Below, piece by piece: positions 12,601 to 32,165 of a stretch of 64,000 nt of DNA (the first letter of the stretch is position 1; each line of letters starts with the position of its first letter). Source of the stretch: Mimachlamys varia. Its lineage: Eukaryota > Mollusca > Bivalvia > Pectinida > Pectinidae. The translations under genes were made by a program, and so were the position numbers. The notes beneath the pieces were generated by a model that searched no databases, was not told the origin of the DNA, and saw only the letters and a program-made list of their open reading frames with translations. The stretch covers positions 5,824,001 through 5,888,000 of the forward strand of contig OX392527.1 of the NCBI GenBank assembly GCA_947623455.1. Reading direction: 5' to 3'.

Positions 12601-13852
12601 AGACTCCAAATGTATGGTTCATACCAAGAGACTCCAAATGTATGGTACATACCAAGAGACTCCAAATGTATGGTTCATACCAAGAGACTCCAAATGTATG
12701 GTACAAACCAAGAGACTCCAGATGTATGGTACATACCGAGAGACTCCTAATGTATGGTACATACCGAGAGACTCCAAATGTATGGTACATACCGAGAGAC
12801 TCCAGATGTATGGTACATACCAAGAGACTCCAAATGTATGGTACATACCAAGAGACTCCAAATGTATGGTACATACCAAGAGACTCCAGATGTATGGTAC
12901 ATACCGAGAGATTCCAAATGTATGGTACATACCAAGAGACTCCAAATGTATGGTACATACCAAGAGACTCCAAATGTATGGTACATACCGAGAGACTCCA
13001 GATGTATGGTACATACCGAGAGATTCCAGATGTATGGTACATACCAAGAGACTCCAAATGTATGGTACATACCAAGAGACTCCAGATGTATGGTACATAC
13101 CGAGAGACTCCAGATGTATGGTACATACCGAGAGACTCCAAATGTATGGTACATACCAAGAGACTCCAAATGTATGGTACATACCAAGAGACTCCAAATG
13201 TATGGTACATACCAAGAGACTCCAAATGTATGGTACATACCGAGAGACTCCAGATGTATGGTACATACCGAGAGACTCCTAATGTATGGTACATACCGAG
13301 AGACTCCAAATGTATGGTACATACCGAGAGACTCCAGATGTATGGTACATACCAAGAGACTCCAAATGTATGGTACATACCAAGAGACTCCAAATGTATG
13401 GTACATACCAAGAGACTCCAGATGTATGGTACATACCAAGAGACTCCAAATGTATGGTACATACCAAGAGACTCCAAATGTATGGTACATACCGAGAGAC
13501 TCCAGATGTATGGTACATACCGAGAGATTCCAAATGTATGGTACATACCAAGAGACTCCAAATGTATGGTACATACCAAGAGATTCCAGATGTATGGTAC
13601 ATACCAAGAGATTCCAAATGTATGGTACATACCAAGAGACTCCAAATGTATGGTACATACCAAGAGATTCCAAATGTATGGTACATACCAAGAGATTCCA
13701 AATGTATGACACATACCAAGAGACTCCAAATGTATGGTACATACCAAGAGATTCCAAATGTATGGTACATACCAAGAGATTCTAAATGTATGGTACATAC
13801 CAAGAGACTCCAAATGTATGGTACATACCAAGAGATTCCAAATATATATTTA
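9601..13852. repeat. 28-bp minisatellite, about 152 copies
   Basis: The unit is agactccagatgtatggtac followed by ataccaag, with frequent a/g, gta/gtt, caag/cgag and actcc/attcc variants. It starts about 36 bp after exon B. No unit has a stop in any frame on either strand. Because 28 is not a multiple of 3, the three frames are read in series and give a run of 1222 codons (9614-13282) with a 28-residue period, plus long antisense runs. I judge these not to be genes. Blocks of 35 units are duplicated at a distance of 980 bp: the rare variants at 10983, 11208 and 11321 recur at 11963, 12188 and 12301. A 532-bp (19-unit) repeat links 12745 and 13277. Confidence 0.97.
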
Positions 13853-13952
13853 CATTTGCTCTGTTATTTTTCATTGACACAATGCTAAGAGGCAGTTGCT
13901 GCCATACGCCTATAACACCCAGTGCCTCAGACTATAACAGCAATTGGTATTG

Positions 13953-13981
13953 TGACGTCATCAATCTCTATTGTGACGTCA
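13953..13981. promoter_or_regulatory. Pair of CRE-type octamers TGACGTCA
   Basis: Perfect TGACGTCA palindromes at 13953-13960 and 13974-13981 lie in a 21-bp direct repeat (attgtgacgtcatcaat, twice). TGACGTCA is the consensus CREB/ATF site. The location inside a GFAT intron makes a regulatory role possible but unproven; the pair may simply be part of the inserted element. Confidence 0.35.
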
Positions 13982-14071
13982 TCAATTTCATGGTTGTCTT
14001 CACTTGATTTGCTGTTCAGAATCGGCCCGAAGAAACTAAATAAAGCACAATGATTCTATCGAAATGTAAAT

Positions 14072-14235
14072 ATAAGTAATGAACATTTTAGCAAATATCG
14101 TTACAGTCCTATAACACACATTACTATTGCTGACAAACTTACATAAAGCCCTAACAGGCTTTATTTAGTTTGTCATCAATAGCAATGTGTGTTATAGGAC
14201 TGTAACAACTTTTGCTAAAACATTCATTGCTTAAA
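14072..14235. repeat. Hairpin of about 78-bp arms (MITE-like)
   Basis: The left arm (14072-14150) and right arm (14158-14235) are near-perfect reverse complements around a 7-bp loop. They share, for example, gttacagtcctataacacac against gtgtgttataggactgtaac. No coding content. The structure fits a foldback or miniature inverted-repeat element, inserted within the 28-bp array. Confidence 0.8.
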
Positions 14236-14237
14236 TG

Positions 14238-14486
14238 GTACATACCAAGAGATTCCAAATATATGGTTCATACCAAGAGACTCCAAATGTATGGTACATA
14301 CCAAGAGATTCAAGATGTATAGTTCATACCAAGAGATTATAAAGGTATGACACATACCAAGAGATTCCAAATGTATGGTACATACCAAGAGACTCTAAAT
14401 GTATTGTACATACCAAGAGATTCCAAATGTATGGTACATACCAAAAGATTCCAAATGTATGACACATACCAAGAGATTCCAAATAG
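14238..14486. repeat. Decayed tail of the 28-bp array
   Basis: About nine diverged 28-bp units (gtacataccaagagattcc type, with gacacataccaag variants) follow the inserted hairpin. They end about 95 bp before exon C. Their higher divergence compared with the main array fits the usual decay at array edges. Confidence 0.85.
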
Positions 14487-14581
14487 AGTTAGAGACAAGT
14501 TTAGATTAAATTAGAATTAGATTAAAAACTGGAGAACATTTGCTTCATGAGAACTAATCTGGTTGAGTTTTGTCTTAACAG

Positions 14582-14775
14582 GTAAATTCTCATCCTTCAT
14601 GCAGAAAGAGATTTTTGAACAGCCTGAGTCTGTTATCAACACAATGAGGGGGCGTGTCAACTTTGAAAACAATCAGGTTGTACTTGGGGGCATCAAGGAT
14701 TTCATGCCAGAGATCAGAAGGTGTCGCCGAATGTTGTTCATTGCCTGTGGGACCAGCTATCACAGTGCTGTGGCT
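14582..14775 (+). CDS. GFPT1: GFPT1 exon C: start of first SIS domain, fructose-6-P loop
   Basis: Acceptor cttaacag ends at 14581 and donor gtaagt starts at 14776. The exon completes a Gly codon and reads [27 protein letters not shown], then [19 protein letters not shown], ending on a whole codon. The [10 protein letters not shown] segment opens the isomerase half. ACGTSYH is the sugar-phosphate loop of the first SIS domain; by the E. coli GlmS structure, Cys300 to Ser303 equivalents contact fructose-6-phosphate. The stretch [14 protein letters not shown] between them is less conserved. The 46-bp array begins about 150 bp after the donor. Confidence 0.97.
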
Positions 14776-14923
14776 GTAAGTGTAATAAATGTCACTGAAA
14801 ACAAGGTTCAAATAAGTGTCCAACTCTTACGAAAAGTTTTTTCTTTCCAAGTCTCCCTAAACTTAAAAATGTTTAATTAATCCTGTCATAATCTCATTCC
14901 ACACTTATCAAGTTTCCCTCTTC

Positions 14924-17900
14924 CCAAGTGTTACCACAGTGAGTGTACAATAGTTCCTCCCCTATATAACCAAGTGTTACCACACTTAGTGTACAATAGT
15001 TCCTCCCCTATATAACCAAGTGTTACCACACTTAGTTTACAATAGTTCCTCCCCTATATAACCAAGTGTACCACACTGAGTGTACAATAGTTCCTCCCCT
15101 ATATAACCAAGTGTTACCACACTTAGTTTACAATAGTTCCTCCCCTATATAACCAAGTGTTACCACACTTAGTGTACAATAGTTCCTCCCCTATATAACC
15201 AAGTGTTACCACACTTAGTGTACAATAGTTCCTCCCCTATATAACAAAGTGTTGCCACACTTAGTTTACAATAGTTCCTCCCCTATATAACAAAGTGTTA
15301 CCACACTGAGTGTACAATAGTTCCTCCCCTATATAACCAAGTGTTACCACACTTAGTGTACAATAGTTCCTCCCCTATACAACCAAGTGTTACCACACTT
15401 AGTGTACAATAGTTCCTCCCCTATATAACAAAGTGTTGCCACACTTAGTTTACAATAGTTCCTCCCCTATATAACAAAGTGTTACCACACTGAGTGTACA
15501 ATAGTTCCTCCCCTATATAACCAAGTGTTACCACACTTAGTGTACAATAGTTCCTCCCCTATATAACCAGGTGTCACCACACTTAGTGTACAATAGTTCC
15601 TCCCCTATATAACCAAGTGTTACCACACTTAGTGTACAATAGTTCCTCCCCTATATAACAAAGTGTTGCCACACTTAGTTTACAATAGTTCCTCCCCTAT
15701 ATAACAAAGTGTTACCACACTGAATGTACAATAGTTCCTCCCCTATATAACAAAGTGTTACCACACTTAGTTTACAATAGTTCCTCCCCTATATAACCAA
15801 GTGTTACCACACTTAGTGTACAATAGTTCCTCCCCTATATAACCAAGTGTCACCACACTGAGTGTACAATAGTCCTCCCCTATATAACCAAGTGTTACCA
15901 CACTTAGTTTACAATAGTTCCTCCCCTATATAACCAAGTGTTCCCAAACTTAGTTTACAATAGTTCCTCCCCTATATAACCAAGTGTTCCCTCACTTATT
16001 TTACAATAGTTCCTCCCCTATATAACCAAGTGTTACCACACTTAGTGTACAATAGTTCCTCCCCTATATAACCAAGTGTTACCACACTTAGTTTACAATA
16101 GTTCCTCCCCTATATAACCAAGTGTTACCACACTTAGTGTACAATAGTTCCTCCCCTATATAACAAAGTGTTGCCACACTTAGTTTACAATAGTTCCTCC
16201 CCTATATAACAAAGTGTTACCACACTGAGTGTACAATAGTTCCTCCCCTATATAACCAAGTGTTACCACACTTAGTGTACAATAGTTCCTCCCCTATACA
16301 ACCAAGTGTTACCACACTTAGTGTACAATAGTTCCTCCCCTATATAACAAAGTGTTGCCACACTTAGTTTACAATAGTTCCTCCCCTATATAACAAAGTG
16401 TTACCACACTGAGTGTACAATAGTTCCTCCCCTATATAACCAAGTGTTACCACACTTAGTGTACAATAGTTCCTCCCCTATATAACCAGGTGTCACCACA
16501 CTTAGTGTACAATAGTTCCTCCCCTATATAACCAAGTGTTACCACACTTAGTGTACAATAGTTCCTCCCCTATATAACAAAGTGTTGCCACACTTAGTTT
16601 ACAATAGTTCCTCCCCTATATAACAAAGTGTTACCACACTGAGTGTACAATAGTTCCTCCCCTATATAACAAAGTGTTACCACACTTAGTTTACAATAGT
16701 TCCTCCCCTATATAACCAAGTGTTACCACACTTAGTGTACAATAGTTCCTCCCCTATATAACCAAGTGTCACCACACTGAGTGTACAATAGTCCTCCCCT
16801 ATATAACCAAGTGTTACCACACTTAGTTTACAATAGTTCCTCCCCTATATAACCAAGTGTTCCCAAACGTAGTTTACAATAGTTCCTCCCCTATATAACC
16901 AAGTGTTCCCTCACTTATTTTACAATAGTTCCTCCCCTATATAACCAAGTGTTACCACACTTAGTGTACAATAGTTCCTCCCCTATATAACCAAGTGTTA
17001 CCACACTTAGTTTACAATAGTTCCTCCCCTATATAACCAAGTGTTACCACACTTAGTTTACAATAGTTCCTCCCCAATATAACCAAGTGTTGTCGCACTT
17101 AGTTTACAATAGTTCCTCCCCTCTAGAGTTACCACACTTACTTTACAATAGTTCCTCCCCTATAGTGTTACCACACTGAGTGTACAATAGTTCCTCCCCT
17201 ATATAACAAAGTGTTACCACACTTATTTTACAATAGTTCCTCCCCTATATAACCAAGTGTTACCACACTTACTTTACAATAGTTCCTCCCCTATATAACC
17301 AAGTGTTACCACACTTAGTTTACAATAGTTCCTCCCCTATAGTGTTACCACACTTAGTGTACAATAGTTCCTCCCCTGTATAACCAAGTGTTGCCGCACT
17401 TAGTTTACAATAGTTCCTCCCCTATAGTGTTACCACACTTAGTGTACAATAGTTCCTCCCCTATATAACCAAGTGTCACCACACTTAGTTTACAATAGTT
17501 CCTCCCCTATAGTGTTACCACACTTAGTGTACAATAGTTCCTCCCCTGTATAACCAAGTGTTGCCGCACTTAGTTTACAATAGTTCCTCCCCTATAGTGT
17601 TACCACACTTAGTGTACAATAGTTCCTCCCCTATATAACCAAGTGTTACCACACTTAGTGTACAATAGTTCCTCCCCTATATAACCAAGTGTTACCACAC
17701 TTAGTGTACAATAGTTCCTCCCCTATATAACCAAGTATTACCACACTTAGTGTACAATAGTTCCTCCCCTATATAACCAAGTGTTACCACACTTAGTGTA
17801 CAATAGTTCCTCCCCTATATAACCAAGTGTTACCACACTTAGTGTACAATAGTTCCTCCCCTATATAACCAAGTGTCACCACACTTAGTGTACAATAGTT

Positions 17901-18090
17901 CCTCCCCTATATAACCAAGTGTTACCACACTTAGTTTACAATAGTTCCTCCCCTATATAACAAAGTGTTGCCACACTGAGTGTACAATAGTTCCTCCCCT
18001 ATATAACCAAGTGTTACCACACTAAGTGTACTATAGTTCCTCCCCTATAGTGTTACCACACTTAGTTTACAATAGTTCCTCCCCTATATA
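14924..18090. repeat. 46-bp minisatellite, about 69 copies, running into the exon D acceptor
   Basis: Units read gtgttaccacacttagtgta, then caatagttcctcccctatat, then aaccaa. A block of 20 units is duplicated at a distance of 919 bp: cccctatacaacc at 15372 recurs at 16291, and the one-base-short caatagtcctcccc near 15872 recurs near 16791. Some late units are shortened to 'ctatagtgttacc'. The final unit becomes cccctatataacag and supplies the 3' splice site of exon D. Each unit carries a CTATATAA string that resembles a TATA box, likely by chance. Confidence 0.96.
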
Positions 18091-18091
18091 A

Positions 18092-18447
<356 letters not shown>

Positions 18448-18721
18448 ATTTACAGGTTTGTCATGGAGAATCAGTGAGAATCATGTGTATGATCAATATT
18501 TCAACATGAACTTTTTCTAGTTGCTTCTTTTTAAGAACTGGAAAGATATTCAGCCTTACCTTTGCTGGTATTAGATATTACAAAGTTTTAAAAACGAAGT
18601 AGCATTTGCTCATCCAAAGTCACTGGTGAACCAAAAAGGTCATGATACTAAAAATGAATTTCATTATAACAACTTGTTCTTATAAACAAAAATGCCCCTC
18701 ATTTATCGAACAGTTTGTTTG
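18448..18721. other. Short unique intronic stretch
   Basis: AT-rich sequence between the 36-bp and 56-bp arrays in the D-E intron. I see no gene or repeat in it. Confidence 0.5.
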
Positions 18722-19447
18722 GTCCTGACCAAGTTCGTACATATTCAATAAACTCGGATTACTCGAATACCATGTATTCCTCGAACTACTGATCAGGTCC
18801 CAACAAGTTTGATTATGTGGGGTTTTACTGTATTCCTCGATCTATTGATCAGGTCCCCACAAGTTGGAGTAAATTGGGTTTTACTGTATTCCTCAAACTA
18901 TTGATCAGGTCCTCACAAGTTGGAGTAAATTGGGTTTTACTGTATTCCTCGAACTGTTGATTAGGTCCCCACAAGTTCGTGTAAGTGGAGTTTTACTGTA
19001 TTCCTCGAACTAGTGATCAGGTCCCCACAAGTTCGTGTAAGTGGAGTTTTACTGTATTCCTCGAACTAGTGATCAGGTCTCCACAAGTTCGTGTAAGTGG
19101 GGTTTTACTGTATTCCTCGAAGTATTGATCAGGTCCCCACAAGTTCGTGTAAGTGGAGTTTTACTGTATTCCTCGAACTATTGATCAGGTCCTCACAAGT
19201 TGGAGTAAATTGGGTTTTACTGTATTCCTCGAACTAGTGATCAGGTCCCCACAAGTTCGTGTAAGTGGAGTTTTACTGTATTCCTCGAACTATTGATCAG
19301 GTCCCCACAAGTTCGTGTAAGCGGAGTTTTACTGTATTCCTCGAACTAGTGATCAGGTCCCCACAAGTTCGTGTAAGTGGAGTTTTACTGTATTCCTCGA
19401 TCTAGTGATCAGGTCCACACAAGTTCGTGTAAGTGGAGTTTTACCGT
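18722..19447. repeat. 56-bp minisatellite, about 13 copies
   Basis: Units contain ttcctcgaactagtgatcag, gtccccacaagttcgtg and taagtggagttttactgta, with variants at the cta(g/t)tgatcag and gtgtaagtgg/ggagtaaattgg positions. Spacing of the ttcctcgaac string is 56 bp. Units of the gtgtaagtgg type carry a GTAAGT donor-like string. The first units (18722-18960) are more diverged. The array lies in the D-E intron. Confidence 0.92.
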
Positions 19448-19667
19448 AGTGATGACATTCGGTCAATATCTTACTTGTATATATACAGTTAGATTAAAAT
19501 TTGAAAAGAAACGACCTGGACACACACATAAAGTTTGACGGCTACATCTGGTACACATGTTTGATCACCCAATCTTATAATTGAGGTTAAAAGTTTCTAG
19601 TTAAGGGGTTTGGCTGCCTCCCTTGGACTCTTAGGGCAGGTTTCTTACATACTTTTTTATATTGTGA

Positions 19668-19898
<231 letters not shown>

Positions 19899-19989
19899 TG
19901 AGAACTAATGTATCAGACCTATTTAAAAAGTAAGGTTAGGCTTATGTGATAATTGATTAATAAATCCGAAGATGTTTCTCTTGTTAAAT

Positions 19990-21960
19990 CATGTGAAGTT
20001 TTCTCTATGGTAATGTTATGTCAAGTTTTATCCCTTGATATGTGATGTGAAGTTATCTCCCTTGTTGTATGATGTGAAGCTATCTCCCTTGTTATATTAT
20101 GTGGAGTTATCTCCCTTGTATGATGTGAAGTTATCCCTTGTTATATGATGTGAAGTTATCTCTTGTTATATGATGTGAAGTTATCCCTTGTTATATGATG
20201 TGAAGTTATCCCTTGTAATATGATGTGAAGTTATCTCTTGTTATATGATGTGAAGTTATCTCTTGTTATATGATGTGAAGTTATCTCCCTTGTTGTATGA
20301 TGTGAAGTTATCTCTTGTTATATGATGTGAAGTTATCTCCCTTGTTGTATGATGTGAAGTTATCTCTTGTTATATGATGTGAAGTTATCTCCCTTGTTGT
20401 ATGATGTGAAGTTATCTCCCTTGTTGTATGATGTGAAGTTATCTCTTGTTATATGATGTGAAGTTATCTCCCTTGTTGTATGATGTGAAGTTATCTCTTG
20501 TTATATGATGTGAAGTTATCTCCCTTGTTATATGATGTGAAGTTATCTCCCTTGTTGTATGATGTGAAGTTATCTCTTGTTATATGATGTGAAGTTATCT
20601 CCCTTGTTGTATGATGTGAAGTTATCTCTTGTTATATGATGTGAAGTTATCTCCCTTGTTGTATGATGTGAAGTTATCTCCCTTGTTGTATGATGTGAAG
20701 TTATCTCTTGTTATATGATGTGAAGTTATCTCCCTTGTTATATGATGTGAAGTTATCTCCCTTGTTGTATGATGTGAAGTTATCTCTTGTTATATGATGT
20801 GAAGTTATCTCTTGTTATATGATGTGAAGTTATCTCTTTTTATATGATGTGAAGTTATCTCTTGTTATATGATGTGAAGTTATCTCCCTTGTTGTATGAT
20901 GTGAAGTTATCTCTTGTTATATGATGTGAAGTTATCTCCCTTGTATGATGTGAAGTTATCTCTTGTTATATGATGTGAAGTTATCTCTTGTTATATGATG
21001 TGAAGTTATCTCCCTTGTTGTATGATGTGAAGTTATCTCTTGTTATATGATGTGAAGTTATCTCCCTTGTTATATGATATGAAGTTATCTCTTGTTATAT
21101 GATGTGAAGTTATCTCCCTTGTTATATGATGTGAAGTTATCTCTTGTTATATGATGTGAAGCTATCTCTTGTTATATGATGTGAAGTTATCTCCCTTGTT
21201 ATATGATGTGAAGTTATCTCTTGTTATATGATGTGAAGTTATCTCCCTTGTTATATGATGTGAAGTTATCTCCCTTGTTGTATGATGTGAAGTTATCTCT
21301 TGTTATATGATGTGAAGCTATCTACCTAGTTATATGATGTGAAGTTATCTCTTGTTATATGATGTGAAGTTATCTCCCTTGTTATATGATGTGAAGCTAT
21401 CTACCTTGTCATATGTTGTGAAGCTATCTCCCTTGTTGTATGGTGTGAAGTTATCTCCCTTGTTGTATGATGTAAAGTTATCTCCCTTGTTGTATGATGT
21501 GGAGTTATTTCCCTTGTTATATGATGTGAAGTTATCTCCCTTGTTATATGATGTGAAGCTATCTACCTTGTTATATTATGTGGAGTTATCTCCCTTGTTG
21601 TATGATGTGGAGTTATCTCCCTTGTTGTATGATGTGAAGTTATCTCCCTTGTTATATGATGTGAAGCTATCTCCCTTGTTATATTATGTGGAGTTATCTC
21701 CCTTGTTGTATGATGTGGAGTTATCTCCCTTGTTGTATGATGTGAAGTTATCTCCCTTGTTATATGATGTGAAGCTATCTCCCTTGTTGTATGATGTGAA
21801 GTTATCTCCCTTGTTATATGATGTGGAGCTATCTCCCTTGTTGTATGATGTGGAGTTATCTCCCTTGTTGTATGTTGTGAAGTTATCTACTCTGTTATTT
21901 GATATGAAGTTATCTCCCTTGGAATGTGATATGAAGTTATTTCCCTTGTTGTGTTTCATG
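19990..21960. repeat. 25/27-bp minisatellite, about 74 copies, ending at the exon F acceptor
   Basis: Two interleaved unit types occur: ttatatgatgtgaagttatc plus tcttg (25 bp) and ttgtatgatgtgaagttatc plus tcccttg (27 bp). Units from 21350 on are mostly the longer type and carry gctatc and gtggag variants. Decayed units start near 19990 and end about 25 bp before the exon F 3' splice site. An open frame at 21352-22125 runs through the array into exon F, but it is an array artefact upstream of 21985. Confidence 0.95.
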
Positions 21961-21984
21961 GTTGTTATCCGCCTTGTATTTCAG

Positions 21985-22099
21985 GCATACACAAGCCAGT
22001 TTATTTCTCTTGTTATGTTTGGCCTGGTCATGTGTGAGGACAGAATCTCAATGCAAAAACGACGGAAGGAAATCATCAAGGGTCTCCATGATCTACCAG
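21985..22099 (+). CDS. GFPT1: GFPT1 exon F: AYTSQ helix between SIS domains
   Basis: Acceptor gtatttcag ends at 21984, only about 25 bp after the 25/27-bp array; donor gtacat starts at 22100. The exon reads [38 protein letters not shown] and 1 nt of an Asp codon. ASTK|AYTSQF crosses the E/F junction exactly as expected for [18 protein letters not shown] matches the helical link between the two SIS domains of animal enzymes. The following intron is the only short one seen (239 bp) and has no array. Confidence 0.97.
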
Positions 22100-22338
22100 G
22101 TACATATGACTATGTTATTTTATAACTGTTATCACAAGAATACATCTAAATTCTGATAAGTCACACCTTCGGAACAAAACATCTGAAACAGTAGTTGATT
22201 GAGGTAGAAGCTTATTTCATTTGTTCCAAACTAAGACTGCAGCAGGGTTCTTCCTGGTAAATTTTAACCTGGCAATTTTTTTATCCAAATTTGTATTGCA
22301 TTAAATTTGTCATATGTGAAATATTACTTGCTTGACAG

Positions 22339-22466
22339 ATCTGATCAAAGAGGTTCTAGATATGGACGACCAGATCCACACTCTCTCCCAGGAGCTCTAC
22401 CAGCAGAAGAGTCTGCTTGTCATGGGGCGTGGCTACAACTTTGCCACCTGTCTAGAAGGCGCTCTG
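22339..22466 (+). CDS. GFPT1: GFPT1 exon G: second SIS domain start
   Basis: Acceptor gcttgacag ends at 22338 and donor gtgagt starts at 22467. After completing Asp the frame reads [40 protein letters not shown] and AL, ending on a whole codon. MGRGY.(Y/F)ATCLEGAL is diagnostic for the second SIS domain of GFAT. The reading continues into exon H as EGAL|KIKE. Confidence 0.97.
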
Positions 22467-22523
22467 GTGAGTCACACCTATTTGTTATTGTAGGATATTT
22501 AGAGGTTACACAATGAGTGGTTG

Positions 22524-22580
22524 TTTTTAAAGTTACAAAAGACACGAGCTTTAGCGAGTGTCTTTGTAACTTTTAAAAAT
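22524..22580. repeat. Short hairpin in the G-H intron
   Basis: The string aaagttacaaaagacac is mirrored by gtgtctttgtaactttt around gagctttagcga. The sequence that follows (ataaattccacatccaataacaac) has the look of a dispersed mollusc repeat. No coding content. Confidence 0.6.
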
Positions 22581-23131
22581 AATTAACTCGAGTGAAATAA
22601 ATTCCACATCCAATAACAACGAGTCGTGTGACCTGTTTCTACCACAATTATATTAAATTGACAGTGTCAGTGTTGATTTTTTTAGTGAACCGCGGACTAT
22701 TTGCTCGAAAACGCATCATCTCGCATATATTCCCGCCAAGTTGTGACGTCGTCGACAATTGATGACAACATCAACAATCGTGATTTCCTGTCAAAGTTCA
22801 ACTTCTCAACTAATCAAAAGTCCAGAAGGTCATATCCCACTAGTGGTATATAACATATATTTATCCAACAGTAAGCACGTTTATACACTGGCCTGAGAGT
22901 GGAATAACTCGGGGTGTTGTGGTAGAAGTTATCATTCCTTACTCCATATGGAATTCTAAGTAATTTGGATCCTGTGTTATTTGGGAAACTATCACTTATA
23001 ATGGTAAGGTTACTTCTTTGACCGTTAATAACTATTAAAGATATACAACACAACCAAGTATATTTCATCCAAGTTTGGTCTGGATCAACCTATAGAAAAG
23101 TACAGTATAATTAATAGCATGGTTAACATTT

Positions 23132-24075
23132 GTATGCCCCCACCATGAAATGGGGGGGCATATAGTGTTACCCATGTCCGTCCCTTTTCGTCCCGTGGTA
23201 ATGTAACCAACTAGTTTGCGATTGTCATCAAACTTTGCATATATAATAAGAGCGCAGCTCTCAGGCCCCAAAGGCGCCTGAGCAAAGCTCTTGAATGGTA
23301 ACACATGGGTATTTAACAGAGTTGTTTCCCCTTGTTGCTACCCTTTGCCGTCTGGAAGTAGCCCTTCAGTGGGGAAACCGGAAACACGGCACACAATTAT
23401 GTTACGTCACACAATTACGTTATGTTACGCCACACTCTGCCTTCATCAGTTATTTCGGAAACGTTGAAAATAACCGGAATATCTTTCAGTTTATATCTGT
23501 TGCATGTCGTTGCTTGAATAGCTGGGGTGTTTTTTGACTGGACGACTTTCAAGAAATTTTATCTCTTTCTGAACCAGTACATAAATGATTCTCAGTAAAT
23601 ATCAGCTATGCTCTTTTAAGGCTTTGCATTTGTGATATTAAGCGTGGTCTTGCTGTGCATATTGCTCTATTTTCTGGATCAAACATCCAAGATGGCGGCC
23701 ACAACATCTGATTGGATTAAATCATTTCCTGTAACAAGTATTCTTCTACTTTACGGATTATGATGAAACTTGGTGGAAGGGATGATAACATGACGACACT
23801 CAATATGGCATTATGATTCAAGATGGCAACCAAATAAAGGCTTCTGATTGGTCAAAATTTAAATATTGTCTGATTTAAATGAAATTCGGTATGTGTATGT
23901 ACATTAATGTAATTTGGCAATACGAAAGCAATGCCAGAATTCATTTTGTGAAAACTAAAAAAGGAGACATTTCATGGCCTCTGATTTGTCGAAATCGAAA
24001 TATTGTTTCATGAAATTTTGCAGAACTGCTTTCATATGGGGGCAGGGGCATTTGTGTCTCACAGACATTTCTAGT
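23132..24075. mobile_element. Probable dispersed repeat filling the G-H intron
   Basis: The left end has gcccccaccatgaaatggg next to a ggggggcatatagtg string, and the right end has catatgggggcaggggcat followed by ctcacagacatttctagtt; these edges recall a dispersed mollusc repeat. The interior has host-like phrases 'caagatggc' and 'ctgattggtcaaaatt' that recur in a different form near 35660 in this window, supporting an interspersed family. It runs to within about 20 bp of exon H and may supply part of its polypyrimidine tract. Boundaries are approximate and the class is unknown. Confidence 0.5.
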
Positions 24076-24090
24076 TTTCATTCTTTTTGA

Positions 24091-31596
<7,506 letters not shown>

Positions 31597-32165
31597 ACCG
31601 AATATATTCCAGAAGAGGAAAAATTTATGGCATTCCTCTTTTTGACGTGTGTTTTCAGTAATTCACTCATGTATGATCACAAAAATGCTGATGCATAAAG
31701 CCATTTAATCACACAATGATCAATTGATACAATGGTATTTTCTGATATATCCTTTTGATTTCAAAAATAAAACACTGTTTGTTGGAATTTCTTGCTGATT
31801 TTCGGGATCGATCCCGAACGTTTATACAAAAACTGTGCTACTATAAGAATATGATTTTCGGGATCGATCCCAAAAATTTGCAAGAAGTCCTTTCTTGGGA
31901 TCGATCCCGAAAATTATTCTGAAAAAAACTGTGCTACAATAAGAATATGATTTTCGGGATCGATCCCAAAAATAAGGAAGAAGTGCTTTTTTGGGATCGA
32001 TCCCGAAAATTATTCTGAAGAAAAAACTGTGCAACAATAAGAATATGATTTTCGGGATCGATCCCAAAAATAAGCAAAAAGTCTGTTTTCGGGATTGATC
32101 CCAAATATCTGAAAAAAAAACTGGTACAGTGAAAATGTGATTTTTGGGATCGTTCCCGAAAATTT
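31597..32165 (+). repeat. Left terminal inverted repeat of the 23.5-kb element
   Basis: Outer 200 bp are unique sequence matched in reverse complement at 54960-55125. The inner part has eight copies of a palindrome close to TTTCGGGATCGATCCCGAAA (from about 31802 to 32150), alternating with aactgtgctacaataag and tgcaagaagtcctttctt spacers. Compared with the right arm it lacks an 18- to 19-bp piece near 31765. Confidence 0.88.

Larger units (their letters stand above)
13853..14237. other. Insertion that splits the 28-bp array
   Basis: Unique sequence of 385 bp separates the main 28-bp array from nine or so decayed units. It holds two full TGACGTCA octamers and, at its right side, a long hairpin (listed separately). 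The array resumes at 14238 with 'ggtacataccaagagattcc', so this looks like an insertion into the array. I could not define a clean target duplication. Confidence 0.65.

Noticed and set aside
9614..13282. 1222-codon + frame with a 28-residue repeat, and long antisense frames
   Set aside because: The unit has no stop in any frame on either strand and lies between GFAT exons B and C. Length follows from the unit, not from coding selection.
15000..18000. TATA-box promoter array (CTATATAA in each 46-bp unit)
   Set aside because: A constant string in a tandem unit is expected to repeat; nothing downstream suggests transcription start sites.
21352..22125. 257-codon frame running into exon F
   Set aside because: Only the last part (from 21985) is GFAT. 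The upstream part is the 25/27-bp array, and a normal acceptor stands at the boundary.
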